Below, piece after piece: positions 1 through 7,438 of a stretch of DNA of 13,582 bases. How positions within the stretch are numbered: position 1 is the stretch's first letter; every line of letters starts with the position of its first letter. The notes beneath the pieces are model-generated. The model was not told the DNA's origin. It ran no database searches and saw only the letters and a list, made by a program, of their open reading frames with translations. The position numbers and the translations under genes are program-made. Source of the DNA: an uncultured Chryseolinea sp. (GTDB lineage: Bacteria; Bacteroidota; Bacteroidia; Cytophagales; Cyclobacteriaceae); assembly GCA_946478915.1 (NCBI GenBank), contig CAMLER010000059.1, positions 1-13,582 on the forward strand, written 5' to 3'.

Positions 1-2031
1 GGTTTTTCTGGCTTTGATTACAAGACGCCCGAAGAAATTTATGCCGAACACTGTAGGCTTACAAAAGACACCAACATTGATATCAGTGGTCTGTCGTATG
101 ACCGATTGAAGAAGGAGGGAACATTCCAGTGGCCGGTTCCAACTCCTGATCATCCCGGGACGAAACGATTGTTTTCGGACCTTTCATTTTATACGGCTTC
201 CCGCAAGGCAACATTTTTTCCGATCGATAGTCCCGAAAATCTTTCGGATCCTCCCACCGACAGGTTTCCATTAATCTTGACAACGGGTCGCATACGTGAC
301 CAATGGCATACGATGACAAAAACCGGAAAGGTTAACAAGTTACGCCAGCATATCGATAAGCCTTTCGTAGAAATTCATCCGGATGATGCCCTGGTGCGCA
401 ACATTGCCGATGGCGATGTAGTTGTCGTTGAAAACAGTCGTGGTGAGGTACAGGTCTGTGCAAAGGTTACTGATTCCATTAAGCGAGGTGTAATTTTTCT
501 ACCAATGCACTGGGGAAAGATTCTCAACCAGGATGGGGCGCGGGCTAACAATCTTACCAGCGGGCTCGTCGACCCGATCTCCAAGGAGCCTGACTTTAAA
601 TATTCGGCAGTTGAATTGCGAAAATATGTTAAACCCGCGGAAAAAATTATTATAGCCGGGGCGGGCGCAGCGTCGTTCCGATTCATTTGTAGCTATCGAT
701 CTTTGAATCCAACGGATGAGATACACGTATTTTCAAAAGAAAAGCATCCATTTTATAACCGGGTTCTTTTACCGGAATACGTTAACGATAAACTTTCGTG
801 GGAAAAGCTTCAAAAGTTTCAGGCCGGCGAATTTGAACGATTAAACGTGCATCTGCATCTGGAATCTGAAATAGTAGAAATTAATCGCGCCGAAAAATAT
901 GTGGTGGATAGGCATAGGAACCGGCATCACTACGATAAACTGATACTTGCGACCGGCACGAGAGCACATATTCCAAAAGACGCACCTGTCAACCTCCCTG
1001 GAATTTTTACCATGCGTACACGCCATGACGCCGATACGCTTAAAAATTTCCTCGAGCCGAAAGGACACGTATTGATTATTGGTGGGGGCCTTCTTGGATT
1101 GGAGCTTGCTGCATCACTGAGCGACATCGATATAAACGTTTCAATTTTACAACTCGGTAGCAGGCTAATGGAACGTCAGATTGATAATCTTGCCGGGGAA
1201 CTGCTTATCGATTTTATCGAAGAAAAGAATATTACGGTCTACATGAATGATCAGGTGCAGACAATCGAGCCTGCACACCAAAAAGGAAAATTAAGAGCAA
1301 GGCTTCGCAGTGGAAAAATTTTACAGACGGACGCTGTGGTGTATGCAGTAGGCACGCGGCCCAATATTGAATTCGCTGTTGAGGCAGGGCTTGAGTCGGC
1401 ACAGGGTATCACGGTAAACGACTATATGCAGACGAGTGATCCGGACATCTTTGCTATTGGCGAGATTGCGGAACACCGCGGTAGGATGATGGGCATTACC
1501 GCGGCAGCCGAGAAGCAGGCGGATGTACTGGCCAATTTTATACATGGTGATTTACAAAGTTTGTATACAGGAGCCGTTGCCATGAATATTCTAAAATTAT
1601 CGGGTTTGGATTTATGTTCTCTGGGAATTCCGGATGTTCCAGTCAACGGTCAGGGATACGATGAAATCTTATTCATTGATAAATCGCTCCGCTATTATAA
1701 GAAGTGTATTATTAAAGACGACCGGCTGGTTGGAGCAATTTTGATTGGAGACAAAAGTGAATTCGCTGAATTTAAATCTTTGATCGAGGATAAGATCGAG
1801 CTTTCCGAACGTCGAATGCAACTGCTGCGCTCCGGGAAGAAATCCGATCCCGTGCTTGGAAAGCTAGTTTGTTCTTGCAACCAGGTAGGAGAGGGAAATC
1901 TGACAAAGCTTGTGGAGGATGGATGCCACACGTTGAATTCACTTTGTCAACGCAGTGGTGCGGGTATGGGCTGCGGAAGTTGTAAACCGGAAATTCAACA
2001 GATTTTGAAGGGTAGTTTGGTTAAAGCATGA
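1..2031 (+). CDS. nasA: Assimilatory nitrate reductase (C-terminal part) fused to NirB-like FAD/NADH module and BFD [2Fe-2S] domain; 5' truncated
   Basis: The reading frame is open from the first base, so the gene begins outside the window; 676 codons are visible, and the TTG at 106 is internal. Numbering from base 1, residues 1-60 carry the NasA-type DISGLSY and QWPVP segments and about 85-175 form the molybdopterin-dinucleotide-binding domain (LTTGR, then IHPDDA). A NirB-like pyridine-nucleotide oxidoreductase follows: first Rossmann loop GAGAAS near 220, second GGGLLGLE near 360, and the FAD-binding AIGEIAEHRG near 485, which resembles NirB. The end is a BFD-like [2Fe-2S] domain with CSC at 624-626 and CGSC at 658-661. 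Family knowledge: this enzyme reduces nitrate to nitrite in the cytoplasm at a Mo-bisMGD centre. The fused diaphorase suggests direct NADH-to-nitrate electron flow (inference). No sirohaem reductase half is present, so it is not NirB itself. The catalytic N-terminal half is not visible. Confidence 0.88.
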   Translation, partial: GFSGFDYKTPEEIYAEHCRLTKDTNIDISGLSYDRLKKEGTFQWPVPTPDHPGTKRLFSDLSFYTASRKATFFPIDSPENLSDPPTDRFPLILTTGRIRDQWHTMTKTGKVNKLRQHIDKPFVEIHPDDALVRNIADGDVVVVENSRGEVQVCAKVTDSIKRGVIFLPMHWGKILNQDGARANNLTSGLVDPISKEPDFKYSAVELRKYVKPAEKIIIAGAGAASFRFICSYRSLNPTDEIHVFSKEKHPFYNRVLLPEYVNDKLSWEKLQKFQAGEFERLNVHLHLESEIVEINRAEKYVVDRHRNRHHYDKLILATGTRAHIPKDAPVNLPGIFTMRTRHDADTLKNFLEPKGHVLIIGGGLLGLELAASLSDIDINVSILQLGSRLMERQIDNLAGELLIDFIEEKNITVYMNDQVQTIEPAHQKGKLRARLRSGKILQTDAVVYAVGTRPNIEFAVEAGLESAQGITVNDYMQTSDPDIFAIGEIAEHRGRMMGITAAAEKQADVLANFIHGDLQSLYTGAVAMNILKLSGLDLCSLGIPDVPVNGQGYDEILFIDKSLRYYKKCIIKDDRLVGAILIGDKSEFAEFKSLIEDKIELSERRMQLLRSGKKSDPVLGKLVCSCNQVGEGNLTKLVEDGCHTLNSLCQRSGAGMGCGSCKPEIQQILKGSLVKA

Positions 2032-2037
2032 ATGAAT

Positions 2038-2255
2038 GCATAACGCCAAAAGCATAACGCTAAACGCTTGAGTGTAGTACTAAAAAATTTGCATGCTGTG
2101 GATCTGGTAATACGCCGGATGGGGCACGATCAAGTGTTCAGCTTTAACGGTATCAGCAGGAGCAATGAAATATTTTGCATCCTCTCGATCTGGTATTAGT
2201 CCGGCCTGTGGCACGATCGGGCGTTGAGCGTTCACCTTTAAGCGTCCAGCTTATC
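2038..2255. repeat. Composite intergenic repeat: opposed 7-bp arrays enclosing an imperfect direct repeat
   Basis: This fills the gap between the nitrate reductase gene and the next gene. The left array (2038-2072) has five units of seven bases: GCATAAC, GCCAAAA, GCATAAC, GCTAAAC, GCTTGAG. The right array (2221-2255) also has period 7: GCGTTGA, GCGTTCA, CCTTTAA, GCGTCCA, GCTTATC. The arms are inverted relative to each other: AACGCTAAACGC at 2056-2067 matches the reverse complement of 2221-2232 at 11 of 12 positions. Between them is a direct repeat of about 56 bp, copies 2088-2143 and 2174-2229, about 77 percent identical by hand alignment. Each copy has a CTGG/CCGG mini-hairpin and the shared block GGCACGATC. 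No ORF of interest is inside. Function is unknown. Confidence 0.65.
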
Positions 2256-2256
2256 G

Positions 2257-2264
2257 TATATTTG
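2257..2264 (+). promoter_or_regulatory. Candidate Bacteroidota -7 box for the rubredoxin-fusion gene
   Basis: The octamer TATATTTG matches TAnnTTTG exactly and lies 8 bp before the ATG at 2273, immediately after the repeat element. No clear TTG -33 box is seen at the usual distance; only a TTT is near 2237. A transcript from here would have almost no leader, so this is either a near-leaderless promoter or chance. Confidence 0.35.
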
Positions 2265-2272
2265 AAAAAGAA

Positions 2273-3721
2273 ATGAATAAAAAAAGTGATCTCATTCGGG
2301 CGTTCGTAAAGGGTGGTTTCCTGTCACCAGCTGACCTGCTTAAGATCATGGATGTATCGAAATCGCTGGGGAATAAATATGTGTTGTTTGGATCTCGTCA
2401 GGATATCATGTTTCCGTCAAACGCCGTTGAGGAATCTGTACTGCAGAAAGCGTTTAGAGCTATCAATATTGAGTACGAGCTGGGGAGCGACCAATCTATC
2501 TACCAGAACATAGTAAGTTCATATGCGGCTGTAAACGTAGTAGAGACGACAAACTGGGTAAAGGAGGATACCTACAACGTAATCATCGACGGCTTTGAAT
2601 ACATGCCGCGGATTAAGATTAACATTGTGGATCCCGTACAGGGACTTGTCCCATTGTTTACAGGCGAGCTGAATTTTATCGCATCCAAAGAGGAAAATTA
2701 TTGGTACCTCTTCATACGTGATCCCAGGAAAGGTCAGGTGATCGAATGCTGGCCACGTCTGATTTATGGTCAGGACATTCCAAAAATTGCCCGTGAGTTG
2801 GAGAAGATATTTCTGGAACTATTACCCTTTACCGCAGAAGAATTGCACATGATCCTCAAAAACAATTATGTGCGCATCAACTATAAATCCATTCCCGAAA
2901 AACTCAAATTTCCCGAGGCGCCGTTCCCATATTACGAAGGTTTGAATGCCATGCGGAATAACCAATACTGGTTGGGTTTGTACTGGCGAAATAATCAATA
3001 TGATATTGATTTCATGACCGCTGCCTGCAAACTTTGCCAGGAAACAAACATCAGCAAGATTAATATTATTCCCTGGAAGGCTTTTATCGTAAAAGGAATA
3101 AAGGCTTCTGATCGCATCCGGTGGGAAAAACTAATGGGAAAATTTGGTATCAACGAACGACATTCTTCTCTGGAACTAAACTGGCATCTTCCGGTCATCG
3201 ATAAGGAAGCGTTGGAGCTGAAAAAATTTCTGGTTAGAGAGCTGGACCAACAGGATATAAGTACGCACGGTTTAACGTTCACCATTAAAACAAGCCGTGA
3301 TATTTTCTTATTTACGACTATCGTCATTGAGAAGATCAATGACACAGCAACTTCGCCTGGTGAACGGTATAACATTTTATACGCTCAGAATTTCAATCCC
3401 AATAATATTATCCATCATCTATACGCGAGAAATGTAAAGAAGGAACTCATACCATCCTTATTAATCGAACTGAGTAAACTTTATTTCCGTCAATTAAATC
3501 CGGAAAAAGAACATATTGGAGAACCGCGAAAAGAATTCCAGGCTAACGGAGTGGCTACCAGCTATCAGTGCACGAACTGTCTAACCATCTATGACAAGAA
3601 GTATGGCGACCCAGCCTCGAATATCCCCGCTGGTGTATCCTTTGAAGAGCTTCCGGAAAGCTACAGGTGCCACGTTTGTGATAGTACTAAAAAATACTTT
3701 CTTCCGGTTAAGGACTATTAA
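2273..3721 (+). CDS. Nitrite/sulfite-reductase-like protein without sirohaem cysteines, with C-terminal rubredoxin domain
   Basis: 482 residues. Residues 10-70 (GGFLSPADLLKIMDVSK, then FGSRQDIMF) resemble the ferredoxin-like half domain of sirohaem nitrite/sulfite reductases. Residues 245-300 (AACKLCQETNISKINIIPW, then VKGI) look like the second copy. The Cys-x5-Cys and Cys-x3-Cys motifs that bind the [4Fe-4S]-sirohaem centre are not visible, so it is probably not a catalytic reductase of this class. Residues 431-480 are a rubredoxin: CTNC at 433-436 and CHVC at 466-469, with YGDP and IPAG between. The usual Gly after each CxxC is Leu or Asp. An extra CKLC is at 252-255. It follows the nitrate reductase on the same strand after 241 bp. 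The likely role is an electron-transfer or accessory protein in nitrate/nitrite assimilation (inference from context). ATG at 2273 is chosen because the half domain starts soon after it. Confidence 0.75.
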   Translation: MNKKSDLIRAFVKGGFLSPADLLKIMDVSKSLGNKYVLFGSRQDIMFPSNAVEESVLQKAFRAINIEYELGSDQSIYQNIVSSYAAVNVVETTNWVKEDTYNVIIDGFEYMPRIKINIVDPVQGLVPLFTGELNFIASKEENYWYLFIRDPRKGQVIECWPRLIYGQDIPKIARELEKIFLELLPFTAEELHMILKNNYVRINYKSIPEKLKFPEAPFPYYEGLNAMRNNQYWLGLYWRNNQYDIDFMTAACKLCQETNISKINIIPWKAFIVKGIKASDRIRWEKLMGKFGINERHSSLELNWHLPVIDKEALELKKFLVRELDQQDISTHGLTFTIKTSRDIFLFTTIVIEKINDTATSPGERYNILYAQNFNPNNIIHHLYARNVKKELIPSLLIELSKLYFRQLNPEKEHIGEPRKEFQANGVATSYQCTNCLTIYDKKYGDPASNIPAGVSFEELPESYRCHVCDSTKKYFLPVKDY

Positions 3722-3722
3722 G

Positions 3723-3771
3723 TACTACTTACCACTTACTTCTTACTACTTACTACTTACTACTTACTTAA
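3723..3771. repeat. Heptamer tandem array TACTACT, seven units
   Basis: Seven consecutive 7-bp units: TACTACT, TACCACT, TACTTCT, then TACTACT three times, then TACTTAA. They fill the whole gap between two convergent genes. The array starts one base after the upstream stop codon and includes the stop codon of the minus-strand aspartate kinase gene (3764-3766). No hairpin terminator is visible here. Confidence 0.85.
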
Positions 3772-5026
3772 TAAGCACCTGCAACGTGCTCCGCGATGAT
3801 TGCTCCAGCAAAACACCCTTTTGTTTGCGGTATTTTTCAAAAGTTTTCTCGTCGTAGTTTTTGATTGTGATCAACGTTAGTCCTGTATTATAGAAAACTT
3901 CGAAGTGTTGTTGGAGTCTTTCGATAAGTTTTGTGACTTTATCTTCCCGAAAATCTATGCAGATCGATAGCGATATTGCGGAGTTTTGCATCAGATTAAG
4001 CCGGATATCCAGCTCTGACAATGCGTGAAAGATGGTGGTGAGTTGTTGCTCGGAAATAAAAGTGTAGTCGGTCACCTTGCATGAAATCAAACATTGTTGC
4101 TCCTTAAAAACGATAAGCGGAGGAAGTTTGTCCACCTTGCACTCATGAATCTTTGTTCCTGGTCGAGTTGGGTCCGAAAACATTTTCACGTATAATGGAA
4201 TACCCTTTGTCGCTAGAGGTTTGATTGTCTTTGGATGGATCACCGAGGCTCCATAGTAAGTCATTTCCGCAGCTTCCTTGAAAGGTAATTCTTCAAAAAC
4301 CGTTGCGCTCTCAATCCGTTTCGGATCGGCATTCATCACGCCAGGTACATCTTTCCAGATCACCACTGAATTTGCGTCGAGGCAGGAAGCGAATATTGCG
4401 GCCGAGAAGTCAGATCCCTCTCTGCCGAGTGTAGTGGTAAGTCCGTCTTCAGTTTTTCCGATGAATCCCTGTGTAATGATTATTTTGTCGCGAAGGATAG
4501 GCTTCAATGATGCACATGCAAGTAAAGTTTTGGACCAATCTACCCTCCCTTCGCGAAAATTATTATCCGTGACAATCGACTCCCTGGAATCATGCCAGTG
4601 ACTGGCAATATTTTCTGTAATCAAATAGCGGTGAACTATGATCGATGAAATCATTTCACCTTTTGAAACAATCTGGTCATACATCTCGTCGAATGGTCTT
4701 GTTAATGACAATTGTTTCGGGATATCAGAAAAGTGAAGTTCAAGTTCATCAATGACATCCTGGGGATTAGTGAATAAAGCCGAGACAATTTCCTGATGGT
4801 ATTTTTTTAGTTCATTAAGACCAACGTTATAGTCTTTCCCTGTCTTGAAAAGTTTTATTATCCCCTCCAGCATGTTGGTAGTCTTTCCCATCGCGGAAAC
4901 AACCACGAGCAAATTCTGGGCAGGCTGTGAACTAATAATACTTGCGACATTTCTTACACCTGTCGCGTCTTTCAGGGATGCTCCTCCGAATTTAAATATC
5001 TTGATGTACATTGAACTTAAGGCCAT
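3764..5026 (-). CDS. lysC: Aspartate kinase (monofunctional)
   Basis: 420 residues. It phosphorylates L-aspartate with ATP to give 4-phospho-L-aspartate, the first step towards lysine, threonine, methionine and diaminopimelate. The amino-acid-kinase domain covers residues 6-300: KFGGAS at 12-17, VVSAMGK at 42-48, GREGSD at 201-206 (GRGGSD in many homologues) and WKDVPGVMNADP at 224-235. The C-terminal 110 residues form the regulatory ACT region (LISCKVTD from 313), with a short second ACT unit, so feedback control is likely but its effector cannot be read here. No homoserine dehydrogenase domain is fused. ATG at 5026 gives five extra residues; ATG at 5011 (MYIKIFKFGG) is an equally good start and matches the usual family N-terminus. 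It is divergent from fbp by 28 bp and convergent with the rubredoxin-fusion gene. Confidence 0.93.
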   Translation of the reverse strand: MALSSMYIKIFKFGGASLKDATGVRNVASIISSQPAQNLLVVVSAMGKTTNMLEGIIKLFKTGKDYNVGLNELKKYHQEIVSALFTNPQDVIDELELHFSDIPKQLSLTRPFDEMYDQIVSKGEMISSIIVHRYLITENIASHWHDSRESIVTDNNFREGRVDWSKTLLACASLKPILRDKIIITQGFIGKTEDGLTTTLGREGSDFSAAIFASCLDANSVVIWKDVPGVMNADPKRIESATVFEELPFKEAAEMTYYGASVIHPKTIKPLATKGIPLYVKMFSDPTRPGTKIHECKVDKLPPLIVFKEQQCLISCKVTDYTFISEQQLTTIFHALSELDIRLNLMQNSAISLSICIDFREDKVTKLIERLQQHFEVFYNTGLTLITIKNYDEKTFEKYRKQKGVLLEQSSRSTLQVLIK

Positions 5027-5054
5027 TAAGATTAAATTGTATTAAGTTAATGGC

Positions 5055-6080
5055 ATGCAAAGATCAATCAATAAAGCTAATGCGCCAAGTATTGAATCGT
5101 CAAGAATCGCCCAGTCGATTGGTTCGGCTTTAGATCGTTTCATAAAGAATAATCAGACTCAGTTTCAATATGCCAGTGGTGAACTTTCACAATTACTTCG
5201 CGACATCGCGTTAGCTTCGAAGGTGGTAAACCGCGAGGTGAACAAAGCCGGATTGATTGATATTATGGGTCCGATGGGCACACAGAATCTTGCAGGCGAT
5301 CACCAGCAAAAACTGGATGTACTTGCTAACATACGGTTCACTCGTGCTCTTGCGAAGGGCGGAGAAGTTTGCGCACTCATTTCCGAAGAATCTGAATCCT
5401 TTGTAGATCTCAACAACGAGGGTAAATACGTTATCGCGATAGATCCGCTTGACGGCTCGTCCAATATAGATGTAAATGTTTCTATCGGAACGATCTTTTC
5501 AATTTACAGGAGAAAGACTCAACCAGGAACACCGATACAGTCTATCGATATTCTACAAAAAGGTTCTGAGCAGGTTGCAGCAGGCTATGTGTTGTATGGA
5601 TCTTCCACCATGCTTGTTTATACCACGGGGCATGGTGTTAATGGATTTACGTATGAACCTTCCCTTGGAGAATATTTTCTGTCACATCCGGATCTAAAAA
5701 TGCCGGTAGAGGGTAAGATTTATTCTATCAATGAAGGTTTGACAGAATCTTTTTCAAACCCTGTGATCGATTATATTCAATACTGTAAATTCCAAAAATA
5801 TACTGCGCGCTACATCGGGTCTCTCGTTGCAGATTTTCATCGGAACATGCTTAAAGGAGGGATCTATATTTACCCGGCAACAAAGAAAGACGCAAACGGA
5901 AAACTAAGGTTGATGTATGAATGCAATGCGCTGGCCTTTATTGCTGAACAAGCGGATGGCATGGCGACGGATGGAAAGCGGCGAATTCTCGATATAGAGA
6001 TCACCGAGCTTCATCAAAGAACTGCATTTTATGTTGGATCAAGAGCAATGGTACAACAAGCAATGAGTTTCGATAAATAG
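5055..6080 (+). CDS. fbp: Class 1 fructose-1,6-bisphosphatase
   Basis: 341 residues, the usual family length. It hydrolyses fructose 1,6-bisphosphate to fructose 6-phosphate and phosphate in gluconeogenesis, in the cytoplasm, using divalent metal. Visible family motifs: [10 protein letters not shown] near 47-56, the metal-binding Glu pair SEE at 110-112, the DPLDGSSN signature at 130-137 with Asp130 and Asp133 as ligands, [12 protein letters not shown] at 252-263 for substrate phosphate binding, and the late acidic ligand in [13 protein letters not shown] at 287-299 (Glu289). Residues 1-24 are a polar N-terminal extension before the conserved start of the domain, with no alternative ATG before residue 71, so the start at 5055 stands. 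It is divergent from lysC, and its 3' end faces the DUF5606 gene with a 15-bp gap. Confidence 0.95.
   Translation: MQRSINKANAPSIESSRIAQSIGSALDRFIKNNQTQFQYASGELSQLLRDIALASKVVNREVNKAGLIDIMGPMGTQNLAGDHQQKLDVLANIRFTRALAKGGEVCALISEESESFVDLNNEGKYVIAIDPLDGSSNIDVNVSIGTIFSIYRRKTQPGTPIQSIDILQKGSEQVAAGYVLYGSSTMLVYTTGHGVNGFTYEPSLGEYFLSHPDLKMPVEGKIYSINEGLTESFSNPVIDYIQYCKFQKYTARYIGSLVADFHRNMLKGGIYIYPATKKDANGKLRLMYECNALAFIAEQADGMATDGKRRILDIEITELHQRTAFYVGSRAMVQQAMSFDK
5058..5088 (-). promoter_or_regulatory. Weak candidate promoter for lysC inside the fbp 5' end
   Basis: On the minus strand, TTG (5086-5088) is followed after 20 bp by GATCTTTG (5058-5065), one base off TAnnTTTG. It would place transcription start about 25 bp before the 5026 ATG. 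The 28-bp divergent gap is too short to hold a full promoter, so an overlapping site of this kind is expected, but the match is imperfect. Confidence 0.25.
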
Positions 6081-6088
6081 TCAGAGGG

Positions 6089-6115
6089 AATCCAATTATT
6101 GTGGATTTTCTTTTT
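6089..6115 (+). terminator. Possible rho-independent terminator of fbp
   Basis: A 6-bp perfect stem AATCCA/TGGATT (6089-6094 and 6102-6107) with a 7-base loop runs into a T-rich tract TTTTCTTTTT. It overlaps the last codons of the convergent DUF5606 gene, so it may partly be coding sequence that happens to pair. The stem is short and not GC-rich. Confidence 0.4.
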
Positions 6116-6539
6116 CTTCAGATTCTACTTTTGACGCTTCTTTCTCCTTCAATAATTCAGGCGCGTATTTCAAAATGGTTTCATACCACCGCACCAGTTT
6201 CTTGATATCAGATACATAAACGCGCGACTCATCGTAGATAGGAAGTACTGCCTTCAAAAATGCTTTCAATTCCGATCCGTCAGAGTTTCCATCTACTCCA
6301 GGATCATCACCAAAGTCGGCATGAATTTTTTTCAAAACATCCTCCAAAGGAACAGTGCCCTCTTTTGTTGTTGTATAAATTGAAATTTCATGCAGCAATG
6401 ACAGCTTATGCGAGGTTGTGGCTACCAGTTTTGTCTTTGCATCATCCAGTGATTCAAGAATTACTCCCGATTTAGTTGGTGCTACTACTTTGAAAAGGCC
6501 TCCCTTACCGCTAATCGACGCAATATCCGCTAAAGTCAT
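6096..6539 (-). CDS. DUF5606 domain-containing protein
   Basis: 147 residues, no signal peptide or membrane segment, so probably cytoplasmic. The N-terminal 60 residues (ADIASISGKGGLFKVV, then GVILESLDD, then LHEISIYT) match the DUF5606 family as I know it from Bacteroidota: a small SH3-like beta domain. Residues 60-125 are predicted helical (VPLEDVLKKIHADFG, then VSDIKKLVRWYETIL). The last 20 residues are Glu/Lys-rich and look disordered. Function is unknown. It follows engB on the same strand after a 174-bp gap holding a repeat element, and has its own good promoter match, so it can be transcribed alone. Its 3' end is 15 bp from fbp. Confidence 0.82.
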   Translation of the reverse strand: MTLADIASISGKGGLFKVVAPTKSGVILESLDDAKTKLVATTSHKLSLLHEISIYTTTKEGTVPLEDVLKKIHADFGDDPGVDGNSDGSELKAFLKAVLPIYDESRVYVSDIKKLVRWYETILKYAPELLKEKEASKVESEEKENPQ

Positions 6540-6561
6540 AATTTCTTGTTTTGTAGGGCGG

Positions 6562-6592
6562 CAAAGCTAAGGCAAAAGGGTGGAAAGCACAA
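6562..6592 (-). promoter_or_regulatory. Bacteroidota-type promoter for the DUF5606 gene
   Basis: On the minus strand the -7 box TAGCTTTG (plus-strand 6562-6569) matches TAnnTTTG exactly. A TTG -33 box (plus-strand 6590-6592) lies 20 bp upstream, within the usual spacing. Transcription would start about 16 bases before the ATG at 6539. The -33 box falls inside a 7-bp repeat unit of the adjoining array. Confidence 0.6.
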
Positions 6593-6711
6593 AGTAAAAA
6601 GCACAAAGCATAACGCGGAAAGCGCAACGATAGTGCATCAAGACCTTACAATTTGAGGATGATAGTGAAACTACTCCCCGCCAGCGTTCTGCGTTCAGCT
6701 TTTTGCGTTAT
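6583..6711. repeat. Intergenic element with opposed 7-bp arrays (second copy of the type at 2038-2255)
   Basis: The left array (6583-6631) has seven units: GAAAGCA, CAAAGTA, AAAAGCA, CAAAGCA, TAACGCG, GAAAGCG, CAACGAT. The right array (6684-6711) has four: GCGTTCT, GCGTTCA, GCTTTTT, GCGTTAT. The arms 6610-6629 and 6692-6711 are inverted repeats of each other with roughly 16 of 20 positions matching. The core 6632-6683 is not repeated and shows no similarity to the core at 2073-2220. It lies between the DUF5606 promoter and the engB stop codon at 6714. Confidence 0.65.
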
Positions 6712-6713
6712 AC

Positions 6714-7304
6714 TTACCCAACAAGCTCATCTATCAACTCCAGTATCTCTTCTTTACCATTCTTTTTTTCCGATGAAGTCAAAATGACCGTAGGTAATTC
6801 TTCCCAGCGAGAGAGCAACGTTTTCTCATATACTTTGAGGTTTTTGTTAAGGTCATTGCGGCTCAACTTATCAATCTTAGTAAACAGCAAAGCCAATGGC
6901 ACATCCTTGCTTCCCGCCCACTCGATGAAATCAAGGTCGATGGCCTGCGGCGGCAGACGGGAGTCGATGAGAATAAAAAGCGAGGTGAGATTTTCCCTCC
7001 TGGTAACATAATTCTCTATCATCGCACCAAATCCTGCACGCGTACTTTTGCTGACGTTTGCGTAGCCATAGCCAGGCAAATCAACCAGATACCAGGATTC
7101 GTTGATCAGGTAATGGTTTATTGTTTGCGTTTTCCCCGGTGTAACAGAGGTTTTGGCAAGTTTTCTTGATCCTGTCAGCATGTTGATCAATGAAGACTTG
7201 CCGACATTTGATCTGCCTATGAAGGCAAATTCAGGTTTGTCGGGCGCCGGGCACCTGGATACGTCTGCATAGCTGCTAATAAATTCGGCTTTAACGATCT
7301 TCAT
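6714..7304 (-). CDS. engB: Ribosome biogenesis GTPase YihA/YsxC/EngB
   Basis: 196 residues, typical for the family. It is a cytoplasmic TRAFAC-class GTPase needed for assembly of the large ribosomal subunit. Motifs: G1 GRSNVGKS at 30-37, the switch I region TPGKTQTIN at 55-63, G3 DLPGYGYA at 75-82, G4 TKID at 142-145 and G5 around TSS at 176-178. The N-terminal FISSYADVSRCP is the usual lead-in strand. The start at 7304 (ATG, MKIVKAEFI) fits the family. It is divergent from the OmpA-family gene with 150 bp between; only imperfect -7 boxes are seen there. The stop codon directly abuts the repeat element at 6583-6711. Confidence 0.96.
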   Translation of the reverse strand: MKIVKAEFISSYADVSRCPAPDKPEFAFIGRSNVGKSSLINMLTGSRKLAKTSVTPGKTQTINHYLINESWYLVDLPGYGYANVSKSTRAGFGAMIENYVTRRENLTSLFILIDSRLPPQAIDLDFIEWAGSKDVPLALLFTKIDKLSRNDLNKNLKVYEKTLLSRWEELPTVILTSSEKKNGKEEILELIDELVG

Positions 7305-7438
7305 TCTTAAAGTAATGATTGAAGCCCAAAATACTAAGAATGTAAGAATCGTGTGCCTTATGAATCGACTTTAATACTTCCAAATCAGCCGTTTTTTCTA
7401 CCTTGTGGATGCATTTAGTCATTTTTTGAATGTATTGT

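Noticed and set aside
106..2031. TTG at 106 as the start of the nitrate reductase gene
   Set aside because: The frame is open to base 1 and the upstream residues (PEEIYAEH, DISGLSYDRL) are conserved NasA sequence, so the gene enters from outside the window.
2038..2255. Insertion sequence
   Set aside because: Too short and without any transposase fragment in six frames; flanking target duplications are not visible.
2995..3375. 126-residue minus-strand ORF inside the rubredoxin-fusion gene
   Set aside because: The opposite strand encodes a protein with recognisable domains across this region; the antisense product has no motif.
3591..3857. 88-residue plus-strand ORF spanning the rubredoxin end, the heptamer array and the lysC end
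   Set aside because: It crosses two real genes and the repeat; the Tyr/Leu/Thr-rich middle is just the array translated.
4278..4601. 107-residue plus-strand ORF inside lysC
   Set aside because: Antisense to the conserved kinase core; no start context or motif.
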